Of a stretch of 64,000 nt of DNA, positions 23,238 through 35,878 are shown piece after piece; the stretch's first letter is position 1, and every line of letters begins with the position of its first letter. Where the stretch lies: positions 23,695,979 to 23,759,978 of the forward strand of contig NC_135147.1 in assembly GCF_051014445.1 (NCBI RefSeq), given 5' to 3'. The position numbers and the translations under genes are program-made. This DNA comes from Colletes latitarsis (taxonomy: Eukaryota > Arthropoda > Insecta > Hymenoptera > Colletidae). The notes under the pieces are model-generated. The model ran no database searches and was not told where the DNA came from. It was given only the letters and a program-made list of their open reading frames with translations.

Positions 23238-25638
23238 ATTAGGAGAAACTTGCTTTGCTCGCATCTCGATCATGTTGCTCGAATAATGAGAATATTATTG
23301 AAAGGGTAAGATCGACACCTCACACGATTATATCGTGATACGATGTTACCAGTTTGCACCCCAGTCGAGGGTAGAACGAAACTGTTGACTTTTATAAATA
23401 AACGTTACTCGCGGCGATAAGAAGAATCACGTTCAGTTTTAGAATTTGAAAAGTCAGATTCGAGGGATCTAGCTCCCCCCGAGGCAGGCCTTCGCTTCAG
23501 CCTCCCCGCGGTTCTGAAACTCCGGAGATATTTCATCCCCCGAGAAAGTAGACGAGCGCGTGCTGGAGAAAGGCATTAGGTTAGGAAGAAATTCCTCAGC
23601 AACGCACTTGGTATGAATAAAATTTACAAAAATGCGAGTACGCTTCTGGACGAAAATATAAAATCGAGAAAGAGGAAGAAAAGTTTCTAAAATTAGAATG
23701 GAATACGATCGTTTAAGGCATCGAAAAGCCCGATATAAGCAACGAAGAGGATCAACGTAGATCGTCGATAATGAAACCTTTTTGTCGGCGCGAAAACGCC
23801 CGTTCCATAACCGAGTTAATCAGCGGACAGCCTGATCGGACTAGCGAGAAATCCGCGTGGAAAAGTCGCCGCGAATTCCATCGTGTAAAAACGAAGAAAA
23901 CATTCCCCCCTCGCGCACGCTACCGTAAATTCGAATCATCTCATCGCGGATCCGGCTGCTGCTTTATAATGAGGTGCACGCACCTCTCGAACGTCCACGG
24001 ACTAGTTGGTATTTGTTTCTCGTCAGAACTTTGCATACGACCGTGTGTGTCACCGACGTTGCAGTATGCAAATACACCCGGGGAGAGGTGCATCGAGAGT
24101 CAGCGAGGTCTGTCGTCCTTCTGCCAAGATCTCTCGGGATTACCGATCCAAGACGCGTCAACTTATAAGGATTTCTCCCTCCGCTGAATCGAAAATCCTT
24201 CTTTATACGACTGCCGTCCGAGCTTTTCATTCTTCAACGTCTTCTTTTCTCTTTGTGCTCGACGCTCGGCTACGGAATAAGGCGGTTAATTATCGCGACG
24301 CGTTTCCGCGAGCCTCGAGCCGCCATCGCGATCGAGAACCTTGCGAAACCCGTGGAATTTACGCGGATTCGATTCCACTGGGTGACAAAGTCTTGGTGAT
24401 CCACAAACTTGTTTAAAAATTTTACTTTTAAGTAGATTTCGATATTAATTTCTCCTAAAGATGGAGCCCAAGGCTCAACGATTAAACGAAGTTACCGCGA
24501 GATGTAAGTACCCATTTTTCCCGATGGTCTTCGAAGCTTCAGCTTAACTGGCGCCTTTATATTCGAAATTAAGAATCGCTCTGTTATCGAGGCGCGAAAG
24601 CGTTACGAAGGAGGAATTCCAATTTGAGGCGGGAGCTCGAAGGCTGACGGCCGCATAGGAGATCCCGAGGATAGTGATCCAAAGGTTAATTAAAGGAAAT
24701 ACCGATTTCAGGTAGCGCGGTAACAAACGAGCGGGAGTTGGCGGGTCGAAAGAGAGCAGAAAAGGGTAGAGTTCGATGAACAACTCCGCGGGCGACATCG
24801 ATCACCCGTTAAATATCTGCGGTACAGGTCCGTGAGCCGCGGCAAACGGCGTGCAAGAGAACGGCGAACAGAGGCCGGTGTCGCGTGAGATTTACAGCGA
24901 TTAATTCAGGCACGCCAGCTGTGTTTCCTGATCGCGTTGACGCCACCTTTGGCGCGGTGGCTCGTCGCCACGAGAAGATCGGGGCCAACTTCAATATTTG
25001 AGAAAGCCTGGAATCCCGGGCGCACGTTATCGTGTTCAGCTACACGGCACACGGAAACCGTGCGGCTTGAGCCCACGTGCGACGGCCAACTCTGCCGTCC
25101 TCGCTCGCTCCTCCTCGCTGACTACCGAGATTTACAATGAGTTTCCGGTACAACCTGGAAGGAAGTTTGCTCGCGCCAGACCGCTCGTACTAACCTCGCT
25201 ACATAAACGTTATCGCCGACGTATCGCGCATTCGGATCTCAAACAGCCCTTCCGCCAATGCGGAGACGCCTTCGTCTCGCCTGCACGCAACAGACGCCCG
25301 ACTTTTCTCGCGTTGCAACGAAAAATATAGCGTTACGCTCGAACGTACCGCACCGGGGGCCAGTTTTAATTCCTTTTTCGACGTTCCCCGGCCCGGGAGG
25401 GGAGGGAGACTCGGCGCAAGACTTCTTCGACGAGACACTGATGATGGAGTGGAACGAACGAGAAGCTTTCGGGTCGAAGGATTTACGACCTCCTGTATCG
25501 AGCTGGTTACTTAGCCCATTCTACGCTCCAACAATTTGGGCTGACGTTGCTGCAATGCTCTTTAATCTCTGTTTTATTGTATATTGTCCATCTAGTTGAA
25601 AAGTAGAGATTTTACACATTCCTGTGAAATTGTTCTTC
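23238..25638. other. Noncoding, with one exon-like microsegment
   Basis: Nothing recognisable except a 43-base exon-like segment at 24461-24503 described separately. Frames at 23771-24187, 23964-24416 and 25258-25599 are unrelated to known domains and overlap others. Confidence 0.45.
24461..24503 (+). other. Exon-like segment, 14 codons, weak
   Basis: TTTCTCCTAAAG precedes ATGGAGCCCAAGGCTCAACG, and 43 bases later GAT is followed by GTAAGTA, a near-consensus splice donor. The segment could be a small first coding exon (MEPKAQRLNEVTAR) with a good start context (AAAGATGG), or simply chance. Read through the donor the frame stops after 28 codons. There is no partner exon that I could identify, so this is recorded only as a possible exon. 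Confidence 0.12.
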
Positions 25639-25769
25639 TTAATCCTTAAGTGGGCTCTCAATCTCAGCTGAATTATTTTACTTAATGTCGATTTTTACCA
25701 AATTGGTAAATGGAAATCAATTTTTCTTTAAAGCATTTAAAAAATTAGTTTGAACTTATGGAGGGTTGA
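25639..25769 (+). mobile_element. Second copy of 110-bp TTAA MITE
   Basis: The sequence starts TTAA-TCCTTAAGTGG and shares a core of about 100 bases with the reverse complement of 13784-13893. The right end, GGAGGG-TTGA, appears to be the degraded counterpart of the TAAGGG-TTAA end, with about 16 extra bases of A+T-rich sequence before it. Terminal mismatches and the imperfect TTGA flank show it is older or more damaged than its relative 11.8 kb upstream. Confidence 0.65.
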
Positions 25770-27380
25770 TGTATCGCTAGCCACCTTCGAAAGGAATCTT
25801 TAAGAAGTCCTACAAATGGCGATCGAACAATGTACGTTGCTTAATTTTGTATTTACATGTCTGTAAAATAGCTTGAAAGTGGTAGTTTCAGACTTTGAGT
25901 TCGAAAATATTTTGGGAAGTCTGTCGTCTCCCAGAATAGAACTCGCGTTAAGCTAAAAAATTGAAGTCCTCCGTAAGTTCGAGTGGTTGCATCTCAGATA
26001 CCGATTTGCCTATTTCGCAACGGATTTTCAGCCATCCGCGGTAGATTTAAAGAACACGAAGCGTCACGAGGGATCGACTCTCACCTTTTAACGAAATCCT
26101 ATCGGTGAATTCGTGTCCGTCGCGCGACGCGAGAAAGACTAAACGCGATTTAAGATCGTTCTTCCCGACGTTCGGCTGACTTACGGCGTAAGACGATCGC
26201 GAGAAAATGTCCGCCGCGTAATTATTCGAATCCTGGCTGTTGGCTCCGCGGAGCGCAGAGTGCTTTTGTACATTTCAACGCGGCCGGCGCGGGTAACCTT
26301 CGCCAGCATCAAACGCTACTTGTAATTCCGACAAAACGTCGGCGGGGGTTAGGTGAAATGTCAGGATAGGAAGGTTAAAACGTGGATGTCATTAAGAATG
26401 TAGCATCGGATGATTGCGCTTCCATCGCACGAAAGGTTGCCCGTAGGAAACATTCTTGCAACCGTCGATCCTTCCACCCCGGCTCTGTTAATCCGGAGTG
26501 ACATCTGTCTTCGCGAGTTTATCGCATGAACGAAAGCTTTAACTAAGTTACTAAACTTTTGTCCGCGAGACACTTTCCACGACTCTATTTCAATCTCCGT
26601 ATACACGATTCTACGAACCGAGACAGCCTTCTTTCGATACGTGGTTACTCGAAATTTACACAGCATAGTGACCACGATGCATACAAAAAAATGGATCGAT
26701 GACACGCAACTTTGAAATATAATGAAAACTATGTGATAGAAGGTTTGAATGCAGTCATAAAGCCCCCAGTACGAGGAGATTCGAGTTACGTAAAGGTTTG
26801 CATCGTTGAACGATTGGACAATATTTAACTGGTCCCTGGTGTCAATGTTTGTATCTTCGCTTTGAAAAGAGCTGCAGCTTACCCCAGTTTCTAGAATTAC
26901 TTCTGTATACTAAATGGCACAGAAATGGGTTGTCTAACTCTAGCAGCTTACTCTACTCGCCTTGAGAACGAAGCGAAGCCGTTCCCAAAATACAACTTCT
27001 AAATTCTAGTAAAATTTGACAAGAATACCTGACAAGGCTGTATTAATATTTCTAGCGATCCCCACATCGTTCTCTTCATAACAGCCATACTTACATAATT
27101 TATTGAAAGCAATTCCAGCTTCTTTTCCTCAATAACCTAGTAATTACGAAGAAAACAACGATGTGGATCCAAGATAGAGGCGCAAGGAAGAACGCTTTAT
27201 CATCCAGAGATCGAATACGAGAGTAGGGAAAAAAACGAGTCGCAAAGCAACGCGGACAGGGCTTCCGGCGAGAAGTCAAATTCAGAAAAACTGGTCGTGT
27301 TTACGTTTATAAATTTATTACCAGGCGGGAACAATGATCGCGCCGAAGGAATAAATCTCTACCGGCTGTCCACCGGCTAG
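25770..27380. other. Noncoding, nothing recognised
   Basis: The minus-strand frame at 26361-26705 (114 codons) begins with a hydrophobic stretch resembling a signal peptide (FFVCIVVTML) but shows no family motif, conserved cysteine pattern or splice context, so it is not called as a gene. The rest is mixed CpG-rich and A+T-rich noncoding DNA. Confidence 0.4.
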
Positions 27381-27484
27381 TCAACGTTTGTCATTGACAC
27401 AGCACTTACGTTCCGCGGTCCGATATCCTTGCCCGCTTTATTTATCGCGCCAGTGAAAGCGAACGTTGACGTCCCGGGCCCGAG
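27381..27484 (+). other. Exon-like segment with strong splice donor
   Basis: CCCGAG followed by GTAAGTGA at 27485 is close to the ideal splice donor. The frame ending in phase there is open back to a TAG that could itself be the acceptor (CACCGGCTAG), giving about 34 codons (start STFVIDTALTFRGP). The acceptor lacks a pyrimidine tract and the peptide is not recognised, so the exon is weakly supported. Confidence 0.12.
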
Positions 27485-28873
27485 GTAAGTGAATTATGAA
27501 TTCTGGAAATAAGGCGGGTGTCCAGGAAATATATATCGATCGATCACTGTCAGGCCCCTCAGGGTCAATGCTCAAACCGTGCCTCTTAACGCGCGGACAC
27601 GCGTTTCCACTCCGACCAGGATTAATTCGTTCCCTCTCGCATTTCTGCGACTCGTTCTTTCACGCTTCCGGCAGATTAAGGTCGAAAGGTACGAAAGTTC
27701 GATGTGAACCCCTGTCAGGTGCAACGTTCAAACTATTTTTAACGCGGCAATAGACGTAACAAAATCGAACGAAACAACAACCACCTTCTATCCCACAATT
27801 TTCCTAGATCCTCAACATCGAACAGGTGAACTGACAAAGTAATAAAGATACACCATCCCTAGCGTGTTTTGCAATTTTCCTAGATCCCGACTCGGCGACT
27901 CGGAAAACGAGCAGGTGTTTACGATGTCTGACAGATGATAAAGAGATACCTGAGACGCGACGGTTCGCAGCCCTATTACGCTTCGCAGCGTTCGTCCTGT
28001 AACGAGCCCGAAAGCTTCCTCGCAGGTTCTTCATTTCCACTTGTTCCTCGCGGAACTTCACGATCCCGCGGCGTTGAATTTATTCAGCAATAGAGTTCGT
28101 AGAAATACGATCCAGCGCGCGGCGGGTTCGAGGGCCGCGCTCGAAATCGCGGAAGAGTTAATTAAAGCCTGCCACGCTGAGAAACGTATCCAACGATCTC
28201 GACCGCGTATCTAATCTAGAAATCTCGAAATAAGCCTCGAGACGAAACCACGGGATTAGCGACGAAGGCAGACGCGGGTCGACAGTAAAGAAGAATAACG
28301 ACCTGGTCGATGTCCTCTCGCGGTCCGAGCACGAGTATCGGGCCAGAGACGCGCATCAACGGGGACAAAAATTACCCTCGAATTTCACGGTCCCGCGTAA
28401 ACGAAGGGCGCGTGTCCCCGATGACAGAGGGACGAACGAAGACGGAAAACGGACGAGAGCTTTTTACGAGTCATAAAGTCACTCGTGCTTCTCACGAGTC
28501 GCTTCCGAGGAGCAGAGCACCGACCCTCTTCTATTCTTTCCGTTCCTGGCCCTCGACCTTGCGCCAGGCTAACTGATAATAATGCCGCTTTTATTGTACA
28601 ATAACCCTTAAACGCGCCGATAAAACGTCTCTTTACGACGTCAAAAATGAGCCAGCGCGATATGCGCGCGTTCGAGAGAACGAAACGGAAAAGTTGCGCC
28701 AAGATGGCGAAGACAGGTGAAGATTTTTCCGATGTCGATCGCCTTGCACGTACGCTCCTAGCGCCGTAAAGGCGATCGATCCTGCGAGGGGATCCGTGAT
28801 TTATGTCGGGGAAGCAAATCGCCAGGCGTTACAGAAAATACCTTCTAACTCTGACAGGGTTCATTTTTCCAAG

Positions 28874-28904
28874 CGAGCCGAGTAGGTGTTATTTACTCGG
28901 CTCG
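28874..28904. repeat. 11-bp perfect inverted repeat, 9-base loop
   Basis: CGAGCCGAGTA and TACTCGGCTCG are exact reverse complements separated by GGTGTTATT. As RNA it would form a stable short stem-loop. It is too short for a typical animal microRNA precursor, and no known mature sequence was seen in it. Confidence 0.75.
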
Positions 28905-29585
28905 GTGTACGTTAATGTTATTTATGCCTTGCATCCTTCTACCGTGTATCTGGAAACCCTTGAAACTATATATCGGAGGCGATCGTGTGGTTTGCAAACT
29001 AGTTTTCCTTTAATATAAATTAAATAACTGTTTGACCTTCGATGACCTTGCTTTATAACGCGTTGAGCTCGTTGTAAGAAGGAATACGGACGTAGATATT
29101 TGAAAAAATTGGATTTTCAATTAAGTGAATCAAGTTCACCTTCCTTTAATCTTGACGCCTACATTCAAGGTTAAATTCTTCTTTTAATTATAAAACATAA
29201 ATTGTATCGGAATATTAGTGATTAATATTGTCAGAATTCGCTATTAACATTGAAATTTATTTGCATGTATTATTATATTGCACGGTGCAAAATTACTTAT
29301 TCATCAGTTGCAGTGCAAAGTCACGAACTTTGATTATTAAATAGAGATTAAGATTTGTTTTCCTATTAAAATAAATATCCAATTCTACGTTACATTGACA
29401 CTACACGCGAATAATCGTGTTTAGGCGTTAAAGTAATGAAAAATATTTAGGGGATAGTAATTTTTGCTTCGAAATCTATCGTTTCGAACCTAATCCAGAC
29501 TCGAAGCGATACTGCTCGCTACATCTCCCGGCATGCCACGGAACTATGGCGTTCGCCATCGGATTCCCATCGCTCGCCCGCTATC

Positions 29586-29615
29586 CGCGGCACCATTTTT
29601 GCCGCTGGTGCCGCG
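29586..29615. repeat. 10-bp perfect inverted repeat, 10-base loop
   Basis: CGCGGCACCA and TGGTGCCGCG pair perfectly around a loop of TTTTTGCCGC. The setting is a GC-rich patch within A+T-rich surroundings. The function is unknown; it could be a structured regulatory element or chance. Confidence 0.7.
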
Positions 29616-32600
29616 ATTTATGCGATAGCTTCGTTAATACGTAATGAATATTAATTATTTGCCAACGGAGGCGACCGGTACGAGGACAGGGGGAGGGCCG
29701 TGGACGCGGCTAGTATCGTAATTTGTAATCTGCCGGCGTGAAACCGCGCATCCACGCGGTCCGTTGCGTGCTCTCCGCATCGATATGAGCCATCGCTTCG
29801 TTATGCGTAATGAACCGACGTGCGGGAGCACGCTTGGTGACAATGAAAAATTTTCATCCAGTCCGAGGACTACGGCTTACAGCCTCCGTGTCCCATTACC
29901 TCTCCCCTTTCATCTTCGCCGCGCTATGCTAGCGTTTATTCGCAACTTTTCGGAAGAAATACTACAACTACGAGAAAAAATAAAATCTGACCCTCCAGAA
30001 ATTACTCGAAACAATCGTTCTTATCTTCGAATATTTTTCTTACGATATTTTTCTTCCTGCGATGTCTCGTTTTTATATTTAATTACTCGAAATAAATAGA
30101 TCGACATTCTCCTGTTTGAACAAAATTATTTCAACTGGAAAATACTGATTTCTGAAAGTAAACTTAAATTCCCAAAATATCAAGATCGATTTCACCGAAA
30201 ACAACGAACCGTACGTATCCCAAACGTGGAATTTGGATCCAATAAAGCTCCTATCTAACCACGTTAGTAATCTTGCCTTCGTCGCGATGGAGTCCATCAT
30301 CGCGAAGAGTATCGACACGAATACGCTACCTCGGTACTAACTCAGTGTTGGCTAAGTACTAATCATTGAGCCTCGATGGAGTCGTGGACGAAGAAGAAAC
30401 GCTTGGAGGAGGATGGCGACGAGGAGCAGAGGAAAATGAAGGTGGAAAGGCGTGGGGAGGTCTGGGAAGATGATGGAAGAGGAGAAGAGAAGGCAGCAAC
30501 AACAGCAGCAACACGGGCCAGCAGTTGGTGCTCGGCTGTATTTTAATTATACCGCAGGCTGCGCGAGAGCCTCGTCCAATCTCGTTGGCCCTCTCGCTCT
30601 CTTTCTCTGTCCGTCTTTCGTTCCGCACCTAAGCGCCTCTTTTCTGTATCCTTCTGCTTCTTCTGGCCGTGGTACACCACCGAAACGCGAGGAAACAAAA
30701 GCAGAAGAAGAATCGGGGACGGCCCACCGCTTCGGCCCCTCGAAGAACCGTTCGTCTCGCCGCAGCCTCTGATCGTTTCTAGCATTTCGCTCGTTTCGTC
30801 TCTCCGAGGGGATTCCTGTTCCTCCGGGAACAACCGCGGGACGCAAAGGTGAGAAACGTCGCGAAGTTGGGGCGAAAATCGTTTCGTTGCTATTTTAATA
30901 TTGTACACAAATTAGAATAGACTGACAGAGAAGGAGAAATATAGGTTACGTTAAATGTGAAAAAGTATGCATTATTCGTGAATACATTTGCCCAGAATTA
31001 TTATCTGAACACATTTCCGAAACATCGCAGAGTAAAGATTGAACCGAATAACGGAGAACTAACGCTCTGCGGGCCAGATGGAAGAAGATTGTGAATAAAA
31101 TACCCGATACCGAACATTCCAACGAAGATTAAGTAAATTAGGGTTTGTAAATTACTCGTTAAAATTGCTTTAATTTCGCGATATAACAAGTGTCACTCAC
31201 CCCTGGAAAGCAGCGGACCGCTGAAATTTATACGGAACGTCGATAACGAAAGTACAAATAAGACTGCGAAACAGTCTGGACGGTCGTGGATCGTATCCAG
31301 AGCAGCAGGAAATCGGACAAATTGAACGTGTACCGAGAGATCGTATCGATCCGTGCACCATAATCGTGTTACGCTGGTCGTTCGAGTTTAATCGTCGATC
31401 GATGAAACGTTGCCTCGAAGTCGATCGATTATTAACCGCGTTGGATAATTAGGCCGTTGGGGATGAATGATCGCCAGCCGTTGCGTCGAGATTCACCAAC
31501 GAATCCTCGTCTATTTCTGTATCCGCCGAAGATGCGACCTCCATTAGCCTCCATTAGCTTTTTCTGTGTTCGAATTTGTCCTGGCTGTCATTTGCAGCCT
31601 TGGCTCGGACAGAATTGCATCAAACCGACCTGTCACGGTTCTCTTCTGAGGAAAACATCGAAACGTTCTAATTTCGAATACTTTTCGCTGACGGATCGCA
31701 TTCTTGGTACTCGCGCTATTTCGTAATTGAATTCCATCGTTCGGATTGATTTCTGTTCCGCGGATTTCCGGTTTCGCGTTTCTAGGATTTCAATGATAGA
31801 ACGCGTATCGAATTGGATGTCTGTGCAGAATCGGGTATTTTTATTTCCTCGATCTCGACTACCGTGGATTTACATTAATGAAATGATAATACGATCGCGT
31901 TAATTATACCACGAACCAACAGATACCCAAGGCTTTTGCAAAACTAGTCGATATGAAAATCAGTTGCGCAAGAAATCCTTTTCTAGCCGGAGCCATCAGC
32001 TGCATGCGAAACGCTCGAACAGCCTGAACGTTTTACGCAATACTAATCACGGATGATAGACCATTTGGGTAACGGAGATTCTAGAATCTTCGGTCTTGCG
32101 CGAGCAAATTTATGTAATCTTTTAAACGGTTCGTTTCAATGTTAAAGCCTTCTTCCGTAGACGGAACTGTTTTCAAACACTGAATATCAAAGATGGGTCG
32201 TTTGTGCACGATCGACACGAGTGTACGATCGTTCGATCGAAATCTGTAGATGTTTTTCAGTGTCGAGGATTCGCGAGTGTCTTGGCGTAAATCTTGGTCG
32301 AATAGCGCGGCGTAAAAGCTGAACGCGAACGTTCACGCGCGTGTGTGGCTTATTATTTCACGGTAGGCGCGTACTCATTATACACGCTTTACATGGAGGG
32401 CCCGTTACGTTTACTGGCCAATTTGGTGGCGAGCGGCCTCGTCTCCTGCCATCTGTTCGCGGTCGTGCAGACAGTCTCGTCCGCGGCGCGATGCTTTAAT
32501 CCGCGAAACGAGCTCGTTTCGGATAAACTCCTCGTTTAAGTGAAACTCTAGCCGAGTCCCGCCTTAAGTACTTACCCGGGCTTTCTCTGCCCGCTGCCTC

Positions 32601-35295
32601 GAAACGCTTTTCCTGTTATCGTCCACGGATCGGAGATTTGCATAAATCCGACCGTTTCGGGTGACTTAGGGATCATCCGATCGGCCATCGAACGATTGTC
32701 TTGGGACGCAACGTTCCTTATCATATTCGAAAACTAAACCCCGTGTTCCGACTATCGACAGAAACCTCCTTTTTACGTTCCTTTTTAATCAAATATTTTC
32801 CTAACCGTAGCAAAGGAGTTGAGAATTTCTTATTTGCCACGCGTAGGTCACTACTCAAACATCTGCTACGAAATTACCGTACCGGTCGATTCGTATTACC
32901 GATGTTGAGGCCCAAGGTGATCGTTTTGAGCAATTTATTCCGAGACGTAACAATTCCTGTCACTGTGAGACGTGTTAGATACGACCACGCGTGCACAAGA
33001 ACTTCCCTTATTATAAGGTTGGAGAGGAAGTTTCTACGGAACTCTTTCGGGCCTGACAGTAACATATGCGTTCATGATATTTTAAAGTCAATAATTTCAC
33101 GATGCACGCGTCCGTTGAAACTAAATACATTATTATAAAACGATCGTTTCTAATATATTTCGCGTTTAGAATTTATCTGAAAGGTTTATACCTTCGCGTG
33201 TTTGATCATTGTTTCAACGCGTCGCCATTATTACAGTCAAAGGAAGATATTAACGTCCAATCCGTTTGGAATTTAGGACGGACCAATGCTAATCGGAGGA
33301 CGAGCAACGGTTCTTTTTCTCGTACGAACGAACCACCGACTCGAAATGATATACAGTTGTTTGGCAAGGTGATACGGAGATCCTTTTCAGCTTGTCGTCG
33401 TAGGTTGTCGTCGAGCTCTCTTTACAACGCTTCTACAACACGGACGACATCAATCTCGTCATTAGTCTTCCACTTCCTCCTTCTCGTCTCGTCGGTGTGT
33501 CTTGCTAGACTCATGCTGAAGTTATTGATAATTTGTCACGCAATCTCCGACTGCGACCCATCCATCCTTCATCCGCCGCGATCGCGGACGAACCGTTATT
33601 TCGCGATAACTTCTGCCAGATTGCACGAACCGGCGTTTACTTTTCGTTGACCTATTATGATGGACGATCGATTTGCATGATCGACAGTCTCGCTGTCGGG
33701 CGATTTTTTAGATCACGATCGACGTCACCCTTCTGCTCCATATGCCCGTCGATATTCCATAAACGGGGAATTTCAACGAGCTCGTTTCAATAATGTTCTG
33801 TTCCTGAACATACGGTTAACGAAATTTGGTCAATATATTAAACTGTTCTGTTTTAGTCTGCAATATTATCAATATCGTTGCGTGAAACTATTTTTCGTAA
33901 TAATGAAATTTCAGTTGTGCAATTTTAAACAGACTTTCATCGACCGTCTGTGTTCCTCTCATTCGGTTAATTATTCCGTTTCTTTGCGAAGAGTCGAGTT
34001 CGAAGTGCTTTCGATAGATTAAGAAAAAAGGAGGCAGAGGAACAGCCGGTGAACGAGCGAACACGAGAGGAAACGCCTTCTCCGCCCTGAGACGCCCCCT
34101 GTCCGTCATGCCGTCATCCCCTTTTTTCTCATTTTATTTCCCAGCGTGACCCCGGCGTTATTCGTTTCGTTCATTCCTAGCCACCTACCTGGACATAATT
34201 ACAGTTGACGAAACGCCCGCCTGAAACGTATCTTTCGAGCCTTCGACGTCTTCTGTCGATTGCACAAAATTCGTCCACCATATGGACGCCGAGCAAACCG
34301 ATCTCAAACCACCCTATCCACGTTCGCAAAAAATTTTCAGCTATTCCAAAGTATTTTGATAAAATTTTTGGGTAAATTGGCAATCTCAGCGACCAAATTG
34401 CATACCGGTCTACGATTCGTTTCTTGCGTCGATCCACGACCGTACACGTCGAGATACCCGTCGACCAAAAAGGAGGAAAGTCGAAAATAAAAGGACAAAC
34501 GATCTCGTTCCGAGATAAACCGGCCGCGCGGCTCCCCCTCGATTCCATGATTTAGGGGATCGTCTCGAAAGTACCACTTTTCTGCCATTCCGCTACCAGC
34601 CGATCCCACAAGTCATTTCCACACCTAGGCATTAGGAGAAACGGCCCCGATGGAAGGAAAAAGAGCAGGACGTGAGGCGAACCGTGGCACGAGCAGTCCA
34701 GTCCGTTCACGGATCACAGCTGCGCGCCACGAAATTGCAGCTTACCAGCCTTTCGACCGTTTAATCGCGATAATGCTAGCCCACGCGACGGAACAAATTT
34801 TCCGGCCGCGAAGATTACGATGCCCGCGCCTCCAGATAATAGTTACCGATAGGTTTCCACGCTGTCGTTGTCGCTCGATCGCGCGCGGCATGATTAGAGG
34901 GTTGCAACCTGGGCTTGTTTGCTCCCCTGCTACCGACGGAACCCACTTCTGTTCGTCGACCTCGCTCGATCGGCGTTCGAAATCAATGGGCAAAACTTTG
35001 TAATTTTATAGATGATCGACCAGTCATGATAGAAATAGTACGTCGTGATTTCATCATCATTTCTGTCGAGAGATCAATCGAGATTCGACTAGAAAACTCT
35101 TGGAGGATTCTAATCGTATGGAAACTTTTTATGTTTTCGATTTACTTTCGCACGATTCTCAGGGACGAGAGGAAGCGACAGCGGGAGGACATCGGGGGTA
35201 AAAATTGTTGCATACAAGCGGGAGGGTACACCTGATACTTTTACGAAACAGTTGGTATCATCGACTGGTTCGTGTTGCGTCGTTTACACAGACTC

Positions 35296-35345
35296 GCGCT
35301 TCGTACACGTGCACGTGATCGAGCACGAAGCGCACGTCAGTTGAT
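35296..35345 (+). promoter_or_regulatory. Hairpin with tandem CACGTG and initiator
   Basis: GCGCTTCGT at 35296-35304 and ACGAAGCGC at 35325-35333 are perfect inverted repeats. In the loop, two canonical E-boxes lie back to back (CACGTGCACGTG, 35306-35317). Immediately downstream, GTCAGTTG at about 35336-35343 fits an insect initiator, although there is no TATA word at the right distance. CACGTG is bound by bHLH factors such as CLOCK/CYCLE, Myc/Max and USF-like proteins. The arrangement is seen directly; use as a promoter is inferred from the leader that follows. Confidence 0.3.
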
Positions 35346-35782
35346 TTAGTGTCAGATTGGTCACGGGTTGTCGCCTCACCCTCCGATCCGCAGGCTTTCT
35401 CGTTTCCTTTCCGCTCTTCGGCTCTCCCTCCTTCTCCCGCCAGTCCCGACACCCCGCAATATTTTTTCGATTTTTCTCCAGTTTCTTTTCTTTTTTTTTT
35501 TCTTTCTTATTTTATTCTCCTTCGCCGGCTCGCCTCCCAGCCAGCTCGTAAGAGCACAGTCCGGGATCTTTGATCACCCCGCCGACCATCGAGAGCGACC
35601 TGATCATCCGCGGTCTCGCGTCGAAAAGAAACCGATCCTCCGACGCGTGTTTTTCCTTTTCTCCTCTCTGTCCCTTCCTTTCGTTAACCCGACGCAGAGC
35701 CCCTGGGATCATTAGTCCGGGGAGCTTTCTGCTTCGTCAGAAAGTCCAGCGACTTTTCGAATCACGGCGTTTGTTTACACAG

Positions 35783-35878
35783 ATGGCGGACGAAGGCGTT
35801 AAAACCTGGGCGTGGACGATTAATCGCGACTTTTGCAAAAATATCCTTTTCCCCTTTTTCCTTCAATATTTTTTTTAA
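35783..35878 (+). CDS. Possible start of a gene, 31 codons visible
   Basis: I do not recognise this product. From the initiator at about 35338 the plus strand runs some 440 bases, largely pyrimidine-rich, without any ATG until ACAGATGGCGGAC at 35783, an almost ideal start context. The frame reads MADEGVKTWAWTINRDF and stops after 31 codons in an A+T-rich tail, so if real the coding exon should be spliced before the stop, but no strong donor is evident inside it. TTTGTTTACACAG just before the ATG also looks like a splice acceptor, so the ATG could begin a second exon. Chance remains quite possible. Confidence 0.17.
   Translation: MADEGVKTWAWTINRDFCKNILFPFFLQYFF

Larger units (their letters stand above)
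27487..35280. other. Long noncoding stretch
   Basis: Almost 8 kb with no recognisable coding exon, RNA gene or transposon. Visible small features are two hairpins (28874-28904 and 29586-29615, listed separately), a CAA/CAG-rich patch at about 30492-30515 inside purine-rich DNA, and a perfect 10-base duplication CCTCCATTAG at 31538-31557. Frames such as 32701-33138 and 33102-33650 have no domain and no splice support. An ATG at 30376 opens a charged 56-codon frame in purine-rich DNA, judged accidental. Confidence 0.45.

Noticed and set aside
26361..26705. 114-codon minus-strand frame with a hydrophobic N-terminus
   Set aside because: Hydrophobic start alone is weak; no mature-protein motif, processing site or promoter was seen.
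30376..30546. 56-codon charged frame starting MESWTKKKRLEE
   Set aside because: It lies in a purine-rich patch where charged codons arise by composition; no TATA word or splice support.
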